Source of the DNA: Hymenobacter yonginensis
Lineage (GTDB): Bacteria; Bacteroidota; Bacteroidia; Cytophagales; Hymenobacteraceae
Assembly (NCBI RefSeq): GCF_027625995.1
Contig: NZ_CP115396.1
Location: 3,410,001-3,474,000 of the forward strand
Direction: 5' to 3'
Length of the DNA stretch: 64,000 nt
The position numbers and the translations under genes were made by a program. Below the pieces are notes generated by a model. That model searched no databases and was not told the DNA's origin. It saw nothing but the letters and a program-made list of their open reading frames with translations. Shown in pieces: positions 24,553 through 32,595 of this stretch (within the stretch, counting starts at the first letter, position 1; each line of letters begins with the position of its first letter).

Positions 24553-27237
24553 TTAGTGCTGCACCGATACTTTCTTGGTGATGGTGCCTTCGGAAGTGGT
24601 AACACGCACTACGTACACGCCATTGGCCAGTTCGGCCGTGTTCACCTGCACACCGTTCTGCTGCAGCGAGGCGGCCGAAACCGACTGCGTGCGTACCACC
24701 TGGCCCATCAGGGTCAGCAGCTGCACCGATACGGCGGATTTGCTGCTCACCTGCGTGCGCACCAATACCTGGTCGCGGGCGGGGTTGGGGTACACTTCCA
24801 GCATCTGCTCGCTCAGGCGCTTGCTGGTGCTGAGCACCGTGGGCAGCGAGAAGCCGGCCGTATTGTCGGTGGCGCTGGTCGAGAGGCCCTGTACAGCGTT
24901 GAAGCCCATGCCCCGACGAGCGAACGTACGCCAGATCAGGTCAGAGTTGGCGGCACCGTTCAGCACGGAGTCAGCCTTCAGGATGGCGTTGCGGCCGTCG
25001 AGGAAGCCCGGGCCGCAAGGCTGCAGTTTGAGGCCTTCCATCACGAGACGCATAGCAATGTTGTTGCCACCGGTGCTGGCCGTCAGGTCGGCGTTGTAGC
25101 CGTAGCGGCCGATCAATGCCCAGTTCAGGTCCCACAGTGCGGTGCACCACACGTAGCCGATGGCGTGCTGCTGGCCAGTCGCGGCGCCATAGCCCGCCGT
25201 GCCAATCAGCGCGTACGTCGCCGGGTTGATGCTCATGTCGGTGCTGTAGCGGGTAGGGCGAATGCCAGGGCCCGTGGTTGGCTCCGACGAGGCATACGTA
25301 CCGATGCCGCGGCCTGTAGTGCCTACGTCACCTACCTTGGTGGTCAGCCACAGGCCGAAGTAGTCGCTCCAGCCCTCACCCATCTGCTCCGCATTGGTGA
25401 GGCAGTTGGAATTGAGGCGGCCACCGGTGAGGCGGTTGGAGATGCCGTGGCCGTATTCGTGGGCAATGATGCCGTTGTCGAAGTCACCGTCGCGGCGCGG
25501 CGTGGAGCCAGCCGTGATGGTAACGGTCTGGCCGGCATCAAGCGCAGCCTTCAGGCGCATGCCTTCCACATTGCTTACAAACACCGAAGGAATGCGAATG
25601 CCCACCGAATCCGGGGCAGTGCCGGCCATGGTCAGCAGCGCCGTTGCGCCGGCAATGCTATCCATCACCACCACCATTTTAGCGCCGGCGTTCTGGGCGT
25701 TCTTGATTTTGACCGAGAAGTTGCACTTACCGCGCCGGATCAAGGCAATGTTGCCGTTGATGGCGGCAGCATTCACGAACGTGGGGTTGCAGCCACGCGT
25801 CGGTTGGGCCGAGCCGTCGTCTACGGCTACCAAGTTACCCGTAATGGGCGATGCAAACTGCTCGATCCGACGACCGTTTGAACCTTCTTGGGCCGTCAGC
25901 GGGCCGGCCAACGTAGAGGGAGCCGTCACGCGCACCTGCACATCGCCCGTCCACTCGTACATCTGCATCCGAGGAGCAAATCCATCGTTGGGCGTCGAGA
26001 AATTGGCGTTGTTACGGTTGGGCGTGGGCAGGCCTGCACCGTCCTGGGCCTGGGCCTGTACCGGGTCGTTGCCGCCTGGCGTAGGCACACCGCCGGTGCT
26101 GGTGTAGTTCTTCACCTGGAAGTTACCGGCCGCTTCCGTGAAGCCTTTGGTGGCCATCACATCGTGCACGATGTTGCTCCAGTAGAACAGGTTGGTTACT
26201 GCGGCCTCTTTGTAAGCATCGGGCTGCAGCGTCTGATCGAAGGGGAAGTCGAAAATCTGGGTGGCGCCACCTTCCGGGCTGGTGCCTTTCTTGTAGACGT
26301 TGGTGTTGTCGCGGTCCAGGTAGGCATACACGTTGTTGCCTTTGGCGTTGGTGGAGTCAGCACCGGCCACGCCGTTCACATCGTGCCAGCCAAACGGCGA
26401 AAATGTCGTGTTGGCAGGGTTCACCAGCAGCTGACGGGAGCCGTGGATGGGGCTTTCGATGGTGAGCGGAATAACGTTGTAGGAGTTGGGGGCCGTTACC
26501 TTACTGGCCGTGGCGGCCGGAGTCAGCACCTGCTGCCAGTTGCGCGAGGCCAGCGTCTTCTGCGTCATCTCGGCAAACGAAACCGGCTCCGAGATGCTAT
26601 AGTCGTCTTTGGCCAGCAGAACGCCGGTCTGGGCGTCTACACGCACGTTCCAGTAATGCTCGCCATCCAGCGGAGCCAGCGTTACGTCCCAGGCCAGGGT
26701 CAGCTCGCCGTTGGCCGTGGGCTGGTACATCAGCTTCACCGGAATCTTCTCCAGCGAGATACCGGCGTTATTGAACGTCATGCCTTCGGCCGGCTGGCCG
26801 GCGGTTACCACGTTCAGCGACCGGGGAGCGGGCATGTTCAGGGCGCGGGCGGCGGCGGCCACGGCCTGCGCCGGCGTGAGGCCAGGCGCCGTGGTGCGGG
26901 CCTTGGCGGCAGTGCCCGCCACGAAGTTCTGGTGCAGCGCCACCACCTTACCGTTGTCGGCAACCGTGACGTTGGCTACGGCACCTGCTACCTCAATGCC
27001 CTGGTAGCGCTGGCGCAGATACACGTGGGTGAGGCCGGTGCTGGCGTCGGTGAAGTTGCTGGTTACGGCCGGGCTGGCCAGATCCTGCTCGCTCAGGCCC
27101 TGGCGGGCGGCAGTGGTGCTCAGGGCAGCCAGCGCCCGGTTGAGAGGCGCCTGTTGGGCGGCCGCCAGAGCCGGAATGGCCAGCATAGCAGCAACCGCCA
27201 ACGCGCGGGTGCTTGGCAAAGTAAACGTTTGTTTCAT
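24553..27237 (-). CDS. M36 (fungalysin-type) metalloprotease with PA insert and T9SS sorting domain
   Basis: 894 residues from ATG 27237. Signal peptide 1-25 (ending ALAAAQQ). Pro-region with FTP/PepSY-like repeats (THVYLRQRYQGIEVAGA and GLTPAQAVAAAARAL). A protease-associated domain of about 100 residues (470-570) precedes the catalytic HEYGH (593-597) in GIIAHEYGHGISNRL; the third zinc ligand is in MGEGWSDYFGLW. The last ~85 residues (LEVYPNPARDQVLVRT to the basic end KKVSVQH) form a type IX sorting domain, so the enzyme is secreted or surface-attached through SprA and partners. Role probably extracellular protein degradation. Leader contains hairpin 27287-27308. Confidence 0.95.
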   Translation of the reverse strand: MKQTFTLPSTRALAVAAMLAIPALAAAQQAPLNRALAALSTTAARQGLSEQDLASPAVTSNFTDASTGLTHVYLRQRYQGIEVAGAVANVTVADNGKVVALHQNFVAGTAAKARTTAPGLTPAQAVAAAARALNMPAPRSLNVVTAGQPAEGMTFNNAGISLEKIPVKLMYQPTANGELTLAWDVTLAPLDGEHYWNVRVDAQTGVLLAKDDYSISEPVSFAEMTQKTLASRNWQQVLTPAATASKVTAPNSYNVIPLTIESPIHGSRQLLVNPANTTFSPFGWHDVNGVAGADSTNAKGNNVYAYLDRDNTNVYKKGTSPEGGATQIFDFPFDQTLQPDAYKEAAVTNLFYWSNIVHDVMATKGFTEAAGNFQVKNYTSTGGVPTPGGNDPVQAQAQDGAGLPTPNRNNANFSTPNDGFAPRMQMYEWTGDVQVRVTAPSTLAGPLTAQEGSNGRRIEQFASPITGNLVAVDDGSAQPTRGCNPTFVNAAAINGNIALIRRGKCNFSVKIKNAQNAGAKMVVVMDSIAGATALLTMAGTAPDSVGIRIPSVFVSNVEGMRLKAALDAGQTVTITAGSTPRRDGDFDNGIIAHEYGHGISNRLTGGRLNSNCLTNAEQMGEGWSDYFGLWLTTKVGDVGTTGRGIGTYASSEPTTGPGIRPTRYSTDMSINPATYALIGTAGYGAATGQQHAIGYVWCTALWDLNWALIGRYGYNADLTASTGGNNIAMRLVMEGLKLQPCGPGFLDGRNAILKADSVLNGAANSDLIWRTFARRGMGFNAVQGLSTSATDNTAGFSLPTVLSTSKRLSEQMLEVYPNPARDQVLVRTQVSSKSAVSVQLLTLMGQVVRTQSVSAASLQQNGVQVNTAELANGVYVVRVTTSEGTITKKVSVQH

Positions 27238-27286
27238 CCGGTTAGGAAAGTAGAAATGAGGGATGGGCAGGGTATTCAAATGAAAA

Positions 27287-27308
27287 AGTCATCGAAAAAT
27301 CGATGACT
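27287..27308 (-). terminator. hairpin with T-run between trmH-like gene and M36 protease
   Basis: AGTCATCGA (27287-27295), loop AAAA, TCGATGACT (27300-27308). On the minus strand it is followed by TTTTTC. It could end the upstream methyltransferase transcript, or, because a -7 box lies just before it, act in the leader of the protease mRNA. Confidence 0.65.
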
Positions 27309-27313
27309 CGTTT

Positions 27314-27321
27314 CAAATCTA
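27314..27321 (-). promoter_or_regulatory. -7 box upstream of M36 protease
   Basis: TAGATTTG on the minus strand matches TAnnTTTG exactly. A transcript from here would begin almost at the hairpin 27287-27308, 77 bases before the ATG. Confidence 0.4.
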
Positions 27322-27407
27322 CACAGTAAATCCGGTTTTTTTTATCGATCTGCTGCTACCCCCAAATTATACTTCCCGTGGCTAGGCTGATGCCCTCCCC
27401 CCGGCAA

Positions 27408-27959
27408 TTATCTATCATATTGCATATTAGCCATATTCATCCGGCTGATAAACTCCCACAGCACCACCCCGGCCGCTACGCTCACGTTCAGGCTGTGCTT
27501 GGTGCCGAACTGCGGGATTTCCACGGCGGCGTCGCACAAAGCCAGCACCTCATCCTCCACCCCGAACACCTCGTTGCCCATAACCAAGGCGTAGGGCTGG
27601 CCGGGGGCTACCGCAAATTCGGGCAGGGGCACGCTGCCGGTGGTCTGCTCCACGGCAATCAGTTGGTAACCGGCGGCCTTCAGCTGCTGCAGCGCCTCCA
27701 GGGTAGTAGGGGCGTATTCCCAGGCCACCGACTCGGTGGAGCCCAAGGCCGTTTTGGTGATTTCGCGCTGGGGCGGGCGGCCCGTAATGCCGCACAACCA
27801 GATTTTTTCCACCGCAAAGGCATCGGCCGTGCGGAAGGCCGCGCCCACGTTGTGGAGGCTGCGCACGTTATCGAGCACTAGGGTGAGGGGGAATTTTCGC
27901 GTATTTTTGAAGTCTGCCACCGTCAGCCGGTTCAGCTCTTCCATCGAGAGTTTGCGCAT
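27408..27959 (-). CDS. TrmH/SpoU-family RNA methyltransferase
   Basis: 183 residues from ATG 27959. SPOUT-class methyltransferase: motif 1 LVLDNVRSLHNVGAAFRTADAF (residues about 30-51, Asn and Arg for RNA and SAM), motif 2 ALVMGNEVFGVEDEVL, motif 3 IPQFGTKHSLNVSVAAGVVLWE with the trefoil-knot Ser-Leu-Asn-Val. Predicted to methylate a ribose 2'-OH in tRNA or rRNA; the precise site cannot be assigned. It lacks an extra RNA-binding domain. The frame is open to 28040, but a perfect -7 box (27965-27972) lies within that extension and directly before ATG 27959, so the mRNA has almost no leader. Confidence 0.93.
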   Translation of the reverse strand: MRKLSMEELNRLTVADFKNTRKFPLTLVLDNVRSLHNVGAAFRTADAFAVEKIWLCGITGRPPQREITKTALGSTESVAWEYAPTTLEALQQLKAAGYQLIAVEQTTGSVPLPEFAVAPGQPYALVMGNEVFGVEDEVLALCDAAVEIPQFGTKHSLNVSVAAGVVLWEFISRMNMANMQYDR

Positions 27960-27964
27960 GCCCG

Positions 27965-27972
27965 CAAAGGTA
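27965..27972 (-). promoter_or_regulatory. -7 box immediately upstream of trmH-like gene
   Basis: TACCTTTG on the minus strand, ending 6 bases before the ATG at 27959. Transcription would start at or near the start codon. Confidence 0.6.
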
Positions 27973-28034
27973 GGAACGCCCGGCCGGGTGGCGGCTGTTA
28001 GGGCTGTGTCACTCGGTATTGTTGTCAAAAATAA

Positions 28035-28130
28035 CGTCATGCTGAGCGAAGCCGAAGCATCTCGCGTGCTGACGTTATAACACTATTCTGACGTCAGCAC
28101 GCGAGATGCTTCGCTCTGCTCAGCATGACG
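28035..28130. repeat. 96-bp long inverted repeat
   Basis: Arms of about 40 bases, 28035-28075 (starting CGTCATGCTGAGCGAAGC) and 28091-28130 (ending CTCAGCATGACG), are inverted copies with few mismatches, separated by 15 bases. Fragments related to the arms occur at 38690-38722 and 57726-57772. Non-coding dispersed palindrome between the divergent trmH-like and mutS genes. Confidence 0.85.
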
Positions 28131-28194
28131 TGCTGGTATACCGAACAGCTATGCTGCCCCCTGCACGCCCCCATATTCCCGAATCCCGTTTTCC

Positions 28195-30999
28195 GTGAGA
28201 ACCAAAGCCGCCGACCCCAATAAAAAGCCCATCCGCACGCACGGCACGCTGGGGCCCGCCCCCGTGGTGGATACGCCGCTCATGCGCCAGTACTACGAGC
28301 TCAAGCAGGCCCATCCCGGGGCCGTGCTCCTGTTCCGGGTGGGCGACTTCTACGAAACCTTCGGCGAGGATGCCGTTACGGCTTCGCGCATTCTGGATAT
28401 CACGCTCACCAAGCGGGGCGCGGGTACGGCTTCCGAAACCCCGCTGGCTGGCTTCCCCCACCACGCCCTCGACAACTACCTGCCCAAGCTGGTGCGTGCC
28501 GGCCAGCGTGTGGCCATTTGCGACCAGCTCGAAGACCCCAAGCTGGCCAAGGGCCTCGTCAAGCGCGGCATCACGGAGCTCGTCACGCCCGGCGTGAGCC
28601 TGCACGACAACGTGCTGGAGCGCCGCTCCAACAACTACCTCTGCGCCGTGCATTTCGGCAAGCACGAGGCCGGCGTGAGCTTCCTCGACATTAGCACCGG
28701 CGAGTTTCTGGTGGCCCAGGGCACCATCGACTACCTAGGCAAGCTGCTGCAGAACTTCCAGCCCGCCGAGGTGCTGTTCTGCAAAAAAAGCCGCCGCGAG
28801 TTCGAGGACCACTTTGGGCCCGACTATTGCCACTTTGCGCTGGAAGAATGGGTGTTCGGCCACGACTACGGCCACGACCTGCTCACTCGTCACTTCAACA
28901 CTACCTCGCTCAAAGGCTTCGGCATTGATGGGCTGCGGGAGGGCATCACGGCGGCCGGCTGCATCCTGCACTACCTGGCCGAAACCAAGCATACCGACGT
29001 GGGCCACATCGGCAGCATCGGGCGGCTGGAGGAAGATAAGTACGTGTGGCTTGACCGGTTTACGGTGCGCAACCTGGAGCTGGTGCAGGCCCAGCACCCC
29101 GGCGGCGTACCCCTCATCGACATCCTCGACCAGACCGTGACGCCCATGGGTGCGCGCCTGTTGCGTAAGTGGGTGGTGCTGCCCCTCAAGGAGCCCGCCC
29201 AGATTCAGCGCCGCCTCGATACGGTGGAGGCCCTGCTCCAGACGCCCGAGCTGCTGGAAAACCTGCTGCTGCACCTACGCCAGATCAACGACCTGGAGCG
29301 GCTGATTTCCAAGGTGGCCGTGCGCCGCATCAACCCCCGCGAGCTGCTGCAGCTAGCCCGCGCTTTGGAAGCCATCAGCCCCATCCGGGAGCAGCTGGCC
29401 GCCTCCGGCATCCGGGCGTTGCAGAAGCTGGCCGACCAGCTCAACCCCTGCACCGCGCTGCGTGAGGAAATCCGGGCTAAAATCAAGGAGGACGCGCCCA
29501 TCCTCACCAACCAGGGCGGTGTGCTCAACGACAAGGTGGATGCCGAACTGGACGAGCTGCGGGCCATGGCTTTTTCGGGCAAGGATTACCTGTTTCAGCT
29601 CCAGCAGCGCGCCATTCAGGAAACCGGTATTTCGTCCTTGAAAGTGGCCTACAACAAGGTATTCGGCTACTACCTCGAAGTCACGAACTCGCACAAAGAC
29701 AAAGTGCCGACCACTTGGATCCGGAAGCAGACGCTGGTGAATGCTGAGCGCTACATTACGGAGGAGCTGAAAACCTACGAGGAGAAAATTCTGCACGCCG
29801 AGGAGCGGCTGTTCGTCATTGAGCAGCGCATCTACAACGAGCTGGTCCTCACGGCCGCCGAATACGTGGCCCAGGTGCAGCAGAACGCCCGCGCCATCGG
29901 CGTGGCCGACTGCCTGGCCTCCTTCGCCGCCACCGCCCGCCAGCACCGCTACGTGAAACCAGTGGTGGACGACAGCACCCTGCTCGACATCAAGGCCGGC
30001 CGCCACCCCGTGATTGAGCGCCAGCTTCCCCCCGGCGAGCAGTACATTCCCAATGACATCTGCCTCAACCAGGACGACCAGCAGATTGTGGTGATTACGG
30101 GCCCCAACATGGCCGGTAAATCGGCCCTGCTGCGCCAGACGGCCCTGATTGTGCTGCTGGCCCAGATCGGCTCCTTCGTGCCCGCCGACGCGGCCCATGT
30201 GGGTGTCATCGACAAAATCTTCACCCGCGTAGGCGCTTCCGACAACCTGAGCAAAGGCGAAAGCACCTTCATGGTGGAAATGACCGAAACCGCCTCCATC
30301 CTCAACAACCTCTCCGACCGCAGCCTGGTGCTGATGGACGAAATCGGGCGTGGCACCAGCACCTACGACGGCATCAGCATTGCCTGGGCCATTGTGGAGC
30401 ACCTGCACAACAACCCGCGCTTCACGGCCAAAACCCTGTTTGCCACCCACTACCACGAGCTCAACCAGCTCGCCGACGACTGCCCGCGCGTCCGCAACTA
30501 CAACGTGGCCGTGAAGGAAGCCGACGGCCGCATCCTGTTCCTGCGCAAGCTGCGCGAAGGCGGCTCCGAGCACAGCTTCGGCATTCACGTGGCCCGCATG
30601 GCCGGCATGCCCGCCTCGGTAGTGCTGCGCGCCAGCGAAATCATGCACCACCTGGAGCAGGAGCGCACCTCCACCGGCGTCGATACTGACGCCGCCACCG
30701 AATTCGATGATGTATTGGCCGGTCTGGAAAGTGAGCCGACTGGCGGGAAAGTAGTGCATCTGAACGGAGCCGTACCAGTTGCCACGCCCGAACCGGCCCG
30801 TCGGGGCCCCAAAGCCCAGCCCGCCGCGGCCGTGCACAACGCCCCGCGGCCTAGCCTCCAGCTCAGCATGTTCGAGCCCGCCGACCCGGCCCTGGAGAAA
30901 GTGCGCGAGCTGCTGGAGCGCCTCGACGTGAATACGCTCACCCCCATCGAGGCCCTGCTGAAGCTGAATGAGCTGAAGCTGGCCGCCAGCGGGAAGTAA
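28195..30999 (+). CDS. mutS: DNA mismatch repair protein MutS
   Basis: 934 residues, slightly longer than usual because of a linker near 820-880. Mismatch-recognition motif GDFYETFGEDA (about 50-60; the Phe-x-Glu of FYETF). Core and clamp domains follow. ATPase: Walker A GPNMAGKSALLRQ, ST motif with SKGESTFMVEM, Walker B LVLMDEIGRGTSTYDG, and the His switch in FATHYHEL. The C-terminal helix-turn-helix is LERLDVNTLTPIEALLKLNEL. Recognises base mismatches and recruits MutL. GTG start at 28195 assigned because the frame closes shortly upstream and MRTKAADPNKKP resembles the basic N-termini of relatives. Monocistronic. Confidence 0.97.
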   Translation: MRTKAADPNKKPIRTHGTLGPAPVVDTPLMRQYYELKQAHPGAVLLFRVGDFYETFGEDAVTASRILDITLTKRGAGTASETPLAGFPHHALDNYLPKLVRAGQRVAICDQLEDPKLAKGLVKRGITELVTPGVSLHDNVLERRSNNYLCAVHFGKHEAGVSFLDISTGEFLVAQGTIDYLGKLLQNFQPAEVLFCKKSRREFEDHFGPDYCHFALEEWVFGHDYGHDLLTRHFNTTSLKGFGIDGLREGITAAGCILHYLAETKHTDVGHIGSIGRLEEDKYVWLDRFTVRNLELVQAQHPGGVPLIDILDQTVTPMGARLLRKWVVLPLKEPAQIQRRLDTVEALLQTPELLENLLLHLRQINDLERLISKVAVRRINPRELLQLARALEAISPIREQLAASGIRALQKLADQLNPCTALREEIRAKIKEDAPILTNQGGVLNDKVDAELDELRAMAFSGKDYLFQLQQRAIQETGISSLKVAYNKVFGYYLEVTNSHKDKVPTTWIRKQTLVNAERYITEELKTYEEKILHAEERLFVIEQRIYNELVLTAAEYVAQVQQNARAIGVADCLASFAATARQHRYVKPVVDDSTLLDIKAGRHPVIERQLPPGEQYIPNDICLNQDDQQIVVITGPNMAGKSALLRQTALIVLLAQIGSFVPADAAHVGVIDKIFTRVGASDNLSKGESTFMVEMTETASILNNLSDRSLVLMDEIGRGTSTYDGISIAWAIVEHLHNNPRFTAKTLFATHYHELNQLADDCPRVRNYNVAVKEADGRILFLRKLREGGSEHSFGIHVARMAGMPASVVLRASEIMHHLEQERTSTGVDTDAATEFDDVLAGLESEPTGGKVVHLNGAVPVATPEPARRGPKAQPAAAVHNAPRPSLQLSMFEPADPALEKVRELLERLDVNTLTPIEALLKLNELKLAASGK

Positions 31000-31024
31000 G
31001 TTTTTGCTATAGCTGACTCATTTT

Positions 31025-31089
31025 TTCGCCCCGCCCACTCCGGTTTTTCTCTGTTCGCAGGGAAATACACCGGCATCGGGCAGGGCGAA
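31025..31089 (+). terminator. weak possible terminator of mutS
   Basis: TTCGCCCCGCCC (31025-31036) and GGGCAGGGCGAA (31078-31089) pair with one mismatch across a 41-base loop, 25 bases after the mutS stop. The rest of the gap to tRNA-Gly (31090-31210) contains T-runs but no other structure I can support. Confidence 0.3.
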
Positions 31090-31210
31090 ATGCGTCTGGC
31101 CGCGGCACTGGCAAGAGAACGGGGGGATTTTTATTGAAATTTTTCTCCCTGAAAATCAGCTGACAAAGCCTTTTTCTGAGTCGAGTAGCCACTTTTTTTA
31201 GAGCGTGTGC

Positions 31211-31240
31211 TTGACTTCAGGGATTCTTCTTCTACCTTTG
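31211..31240 (+). promoter_or_regulatory. consensus promoter of tRNA-Gly
   Basis: TTG (31211-31213), 19 bases, then TACCTTTG (31233-31240): the full Bacteroidota consensus. It lies 36 bases before the tRNA, and is the best promoter in the window. Confidence 0.85.
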
Positions 31241-31276
31241 TCACATCAAAACGCCACTACGGCGCCAAGATCAAAA

Positions 31277-31349
31277 GCGAGAGTAGCTCAGTTGGTAGAG
31301 CGCGACCTTGCCAAGGTCGAGGTCGCGAGTTCGAACCTCGTCTCCCGCT
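31277..31349 (+). tRNA. tRNA-Gly(GCC)
   Basis: 73-nt cloverleaf: acceptor GCGAGAG / CTCCCGC, D-arm GCTC-AGTTGGTA-GAGC, anticodon arm CGACC-TTGCCAA-GGTCG with anticodon GCC at 31310-31312, variable AGGTC, T-arm GCGAG-TTCGAAC-CTCGT, discriminator T. CCA is not encoded. The acceptor has an A4-C69 mismatch where a G-C pair would be expected (GCGGGAG is the usual form). Preceded by a consensus promoter and followed by a terminator. Confidence 0.95.
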
Positions 31350-31350
31350 C

Positions 31351-31384
31351 AAAAAGGATGTTTCTTCGGAAGCATCCTTTTTTT
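31351..31384 (+). terminator. terminator of tRNA-Gly
   Basis: AAAAAGGATG-TTTC, loop TTCG, GAAG-CATCCTTTTTTT. Stem with a UUCG tetraloop and a long T-run directly after the tRNA. Confidence 0.9.
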
Positions 31385-31455
31385 GTTTTATGCCGGTGCG
31401 GTTGCCGCCTGGAAAACTCGGTTTTGTATCTTCAGCAGCCAACTGCTACCCGGAT

Positions 31456-31944
31456 ATGAAACCCAGAGTCACAGACGCCGCATTTGCCGGAATCGTTGCC
31501 GAGTGCCTGTCAGTGGCGCAGGTACTGGGGCGGCTGGGACTGGTGCCCGCTGGTGGCAACTACAAAACCGTGCACGCCCGCATCCGGCGGCTGGGACTGG
31601 CCACCGGGCATTTCACCGGGAAAGCCTGGAACCAGGGCGAGCGACACCGGAATTTCGGTAGGCAGTATAGTTTAACAGAAATTCTGGTTGCGGATTCTCC
31701 TTACGCTTTCACGCATGGCTTGCGCAACCGGCTCCTGAAGCAAGGATACAAGGCACACCGCTGTGAACGATGTGGTCTGGAGGAATGGCTGGCTGAACCG
31801 ATTCCGCTGGAACTGCACCACCTCAACGGTGTAAACAATGACCACCGATTGGAAAATTTGCAGTTACTTTGCCCTAATTGCCACGCGCAGACAGGTAGCT
31901 ACCGCGGCAAGAATCAACTAAAACACTCAGCCAGAGTGGTGTAA
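31456..31944 (+). CDS. HNH endonuclease, 3' end overlapping tRNA-Leu
   Basis: 162 residues from ATG 31456. The N-terminal half has a small DNA-binding module (LSVAQVLGRLGLVPAGGNYK, ARIRRLGLATGHFTG), like HNH enzymes of phages and mobile introns. The C-terminal half is the HNH/zinc unit: Cys103/Cys106 in HRCERCG, His121-His122 in ELHHLNG, Asn134 and Cys139/Cys142-His143 in NLQLLCPNCHAQTG. Predicted to nick or cut DNA. The last five codons and the stop (31930-31944) are the first 15 bases of tRNA-Leu, so the gene is flush against, and partly inside, a tRNA gene. Probably a mobile or homing-type gene; no intron, integrase or phage gene lies beside it. Confidence 0.88.
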   Translation: MKPRVTDAAFAGIVAECLSVAQVLGRLGLVPAGGNYKTVHARIRRLGLATGHFTGKAWNQGERHRNFGRQYSLTEILVADSPYAFTHGLRNRLLKQGYKAHRCERCGLEEWLAEPIPLELHHLNGVNNDHRLENLQLLCPNCHAQTGSYRGKNQLKHSARVV

Positions 31945-32012
31945 TGGTAGCCACGAGGGACTTAAAATCCCTTGTCTTCACGGACGTACGGGTTCGAGTC
32001 CCGTCTCTGGTA
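31930..32012 (+). tRNA. tRNA-Leu(TAA)
   Basis: 83-nt class II tRNA: acceptor GCCAGAG / CTCTGGT, discriminator A, D-arm stem GTG/CAC, anticodon arm AGGGA-CTTAAAA-TCCCT with anticodon TAA at 31963-31965, long variable arm TGTCTTCACGGACGT, T-arm ACGGG-TTCGAGT-CCCGT. CCA is not encoded. No separate promoter is obvious; it may be transcribed with the HNH gene or from within it. The terminator follows after 6 bases. Confidence 0.95.
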
Positions 32013-32018
32013 CAATGC

Positions 32019-32062
32019 AAGAGCTGCCTTTTCGGAATGTTCCGAAAAGGCAGCTCTTTTTG
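32019..32062 (+). terminator. terminator of tRNA-Leu
   Basis: AAGAGCTGCCTTTTCGGAA (32019-32037) and TTCCGAAAAGGCAGCTCTT (32040-32058) are perfect inverted repeats of 19 bases, followed by TTT. Lies between the tRNA and the convergent exosortase pair. Confidence 0.92.
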
Positions 32063-32074
32063 ATTGCTAGGCTA

Positions 32075-32593
32075 CTACTGCCGGGAGGACGGCCTGTACC
32101 ACCGCAGCAGGGAAACCAGAATAACGATGGGCAGCGGCGAAACGAGAAAATCGATGAGGCGGCGCCCGAGCTGATACACCCAGGGAACGTTGCCGGTGAG
32201 GCGGCCGGCCAGCAGCAGCAGGATGTAGGCAGCAATTACGCCGCCGTAGAGCTTCAGCACTAGCGGCAGGCGGTAGGTGGGCAGCAGCAGGCGCAACAGC
32301 AGCAGCGACAGACTCAGATAGAGCAGCGCGTAGGTGGCTACCACCGGCAGACTGCGCTTTACTACTTCACCGCTGATGCTCTGCTGCAGGCGGGCCAGCT
32401 GCTCGGAAAAGCCCAGCGCGGTGGCGGCTTTCTGCCAGACAGGGCCCAGAAAGGCGAATATCGTCTCATCGTATATGCCACACAGGAACAGCAGCACAAT
32501 AAGCACCGCCACCGCTACCAGGCGCAGGGCTCGATGCGCTGTGCGGGGCGGGCGGGTGGCGGCTAGGGCGGTGGTACCAACGGGTGCAGCCAT
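32075..32593 (-). CDS. exosortase X-associated membrane protein
   Basis: 172 residues from ATG 32593, two bases after the exosortase stop. An Ala/Arg-rich N-terminus, then a membrane segment (RLVAVAVLIVLLFLCGIYDETIF, about 23-45), a soluble stretch (FLGPVWQKAATALGFSEQLARL) and three further membrane segments. The context and layout match the small membrane protein that regularly accompanies XrtX in Cytophagales; the identification rests mainly on position and topology. Function unknown, presumably assists the exosortase. The longer frame to 32806 is antisense/shifted over xrtX and is rejected. Confidence 0.75.
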   Translation of the reverse strand: MAAPVGTTALAATRPPRTAHRALRLVAVAVLIVLLFLCGIYDETIFAFLGPVWQKAATALGFSEQLARLQQSISGEVVKRSLPVVATYALLYLSLSLLLLRLLLPTYRLPLVLKLYGGVIAAYILLLLAGRLTGNVPWVYQLGRRLIDFLVSPLPIVILVSLLRWYRPSSRQ

Positions 32594-32595
32594 TC

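Noticed and set aside
25888-27306. 472-residue plus-strand frame opposite the M36 protease
   Set aside because: Antisense shadow of a gene with signal peptide, HEYGH and sorting domain.
31207-31455. Longer HNH ORF starting before tRNA-Gly
   Set aside because: It would translate the tRNA and its terminator; the ATG at 31456 gives the family-like protein.
31351-31929. HNH gene as part of a group I or II intron
   Set aside because: Both tRNAs are complete and uninterrupted, and no intron core could be recognised.
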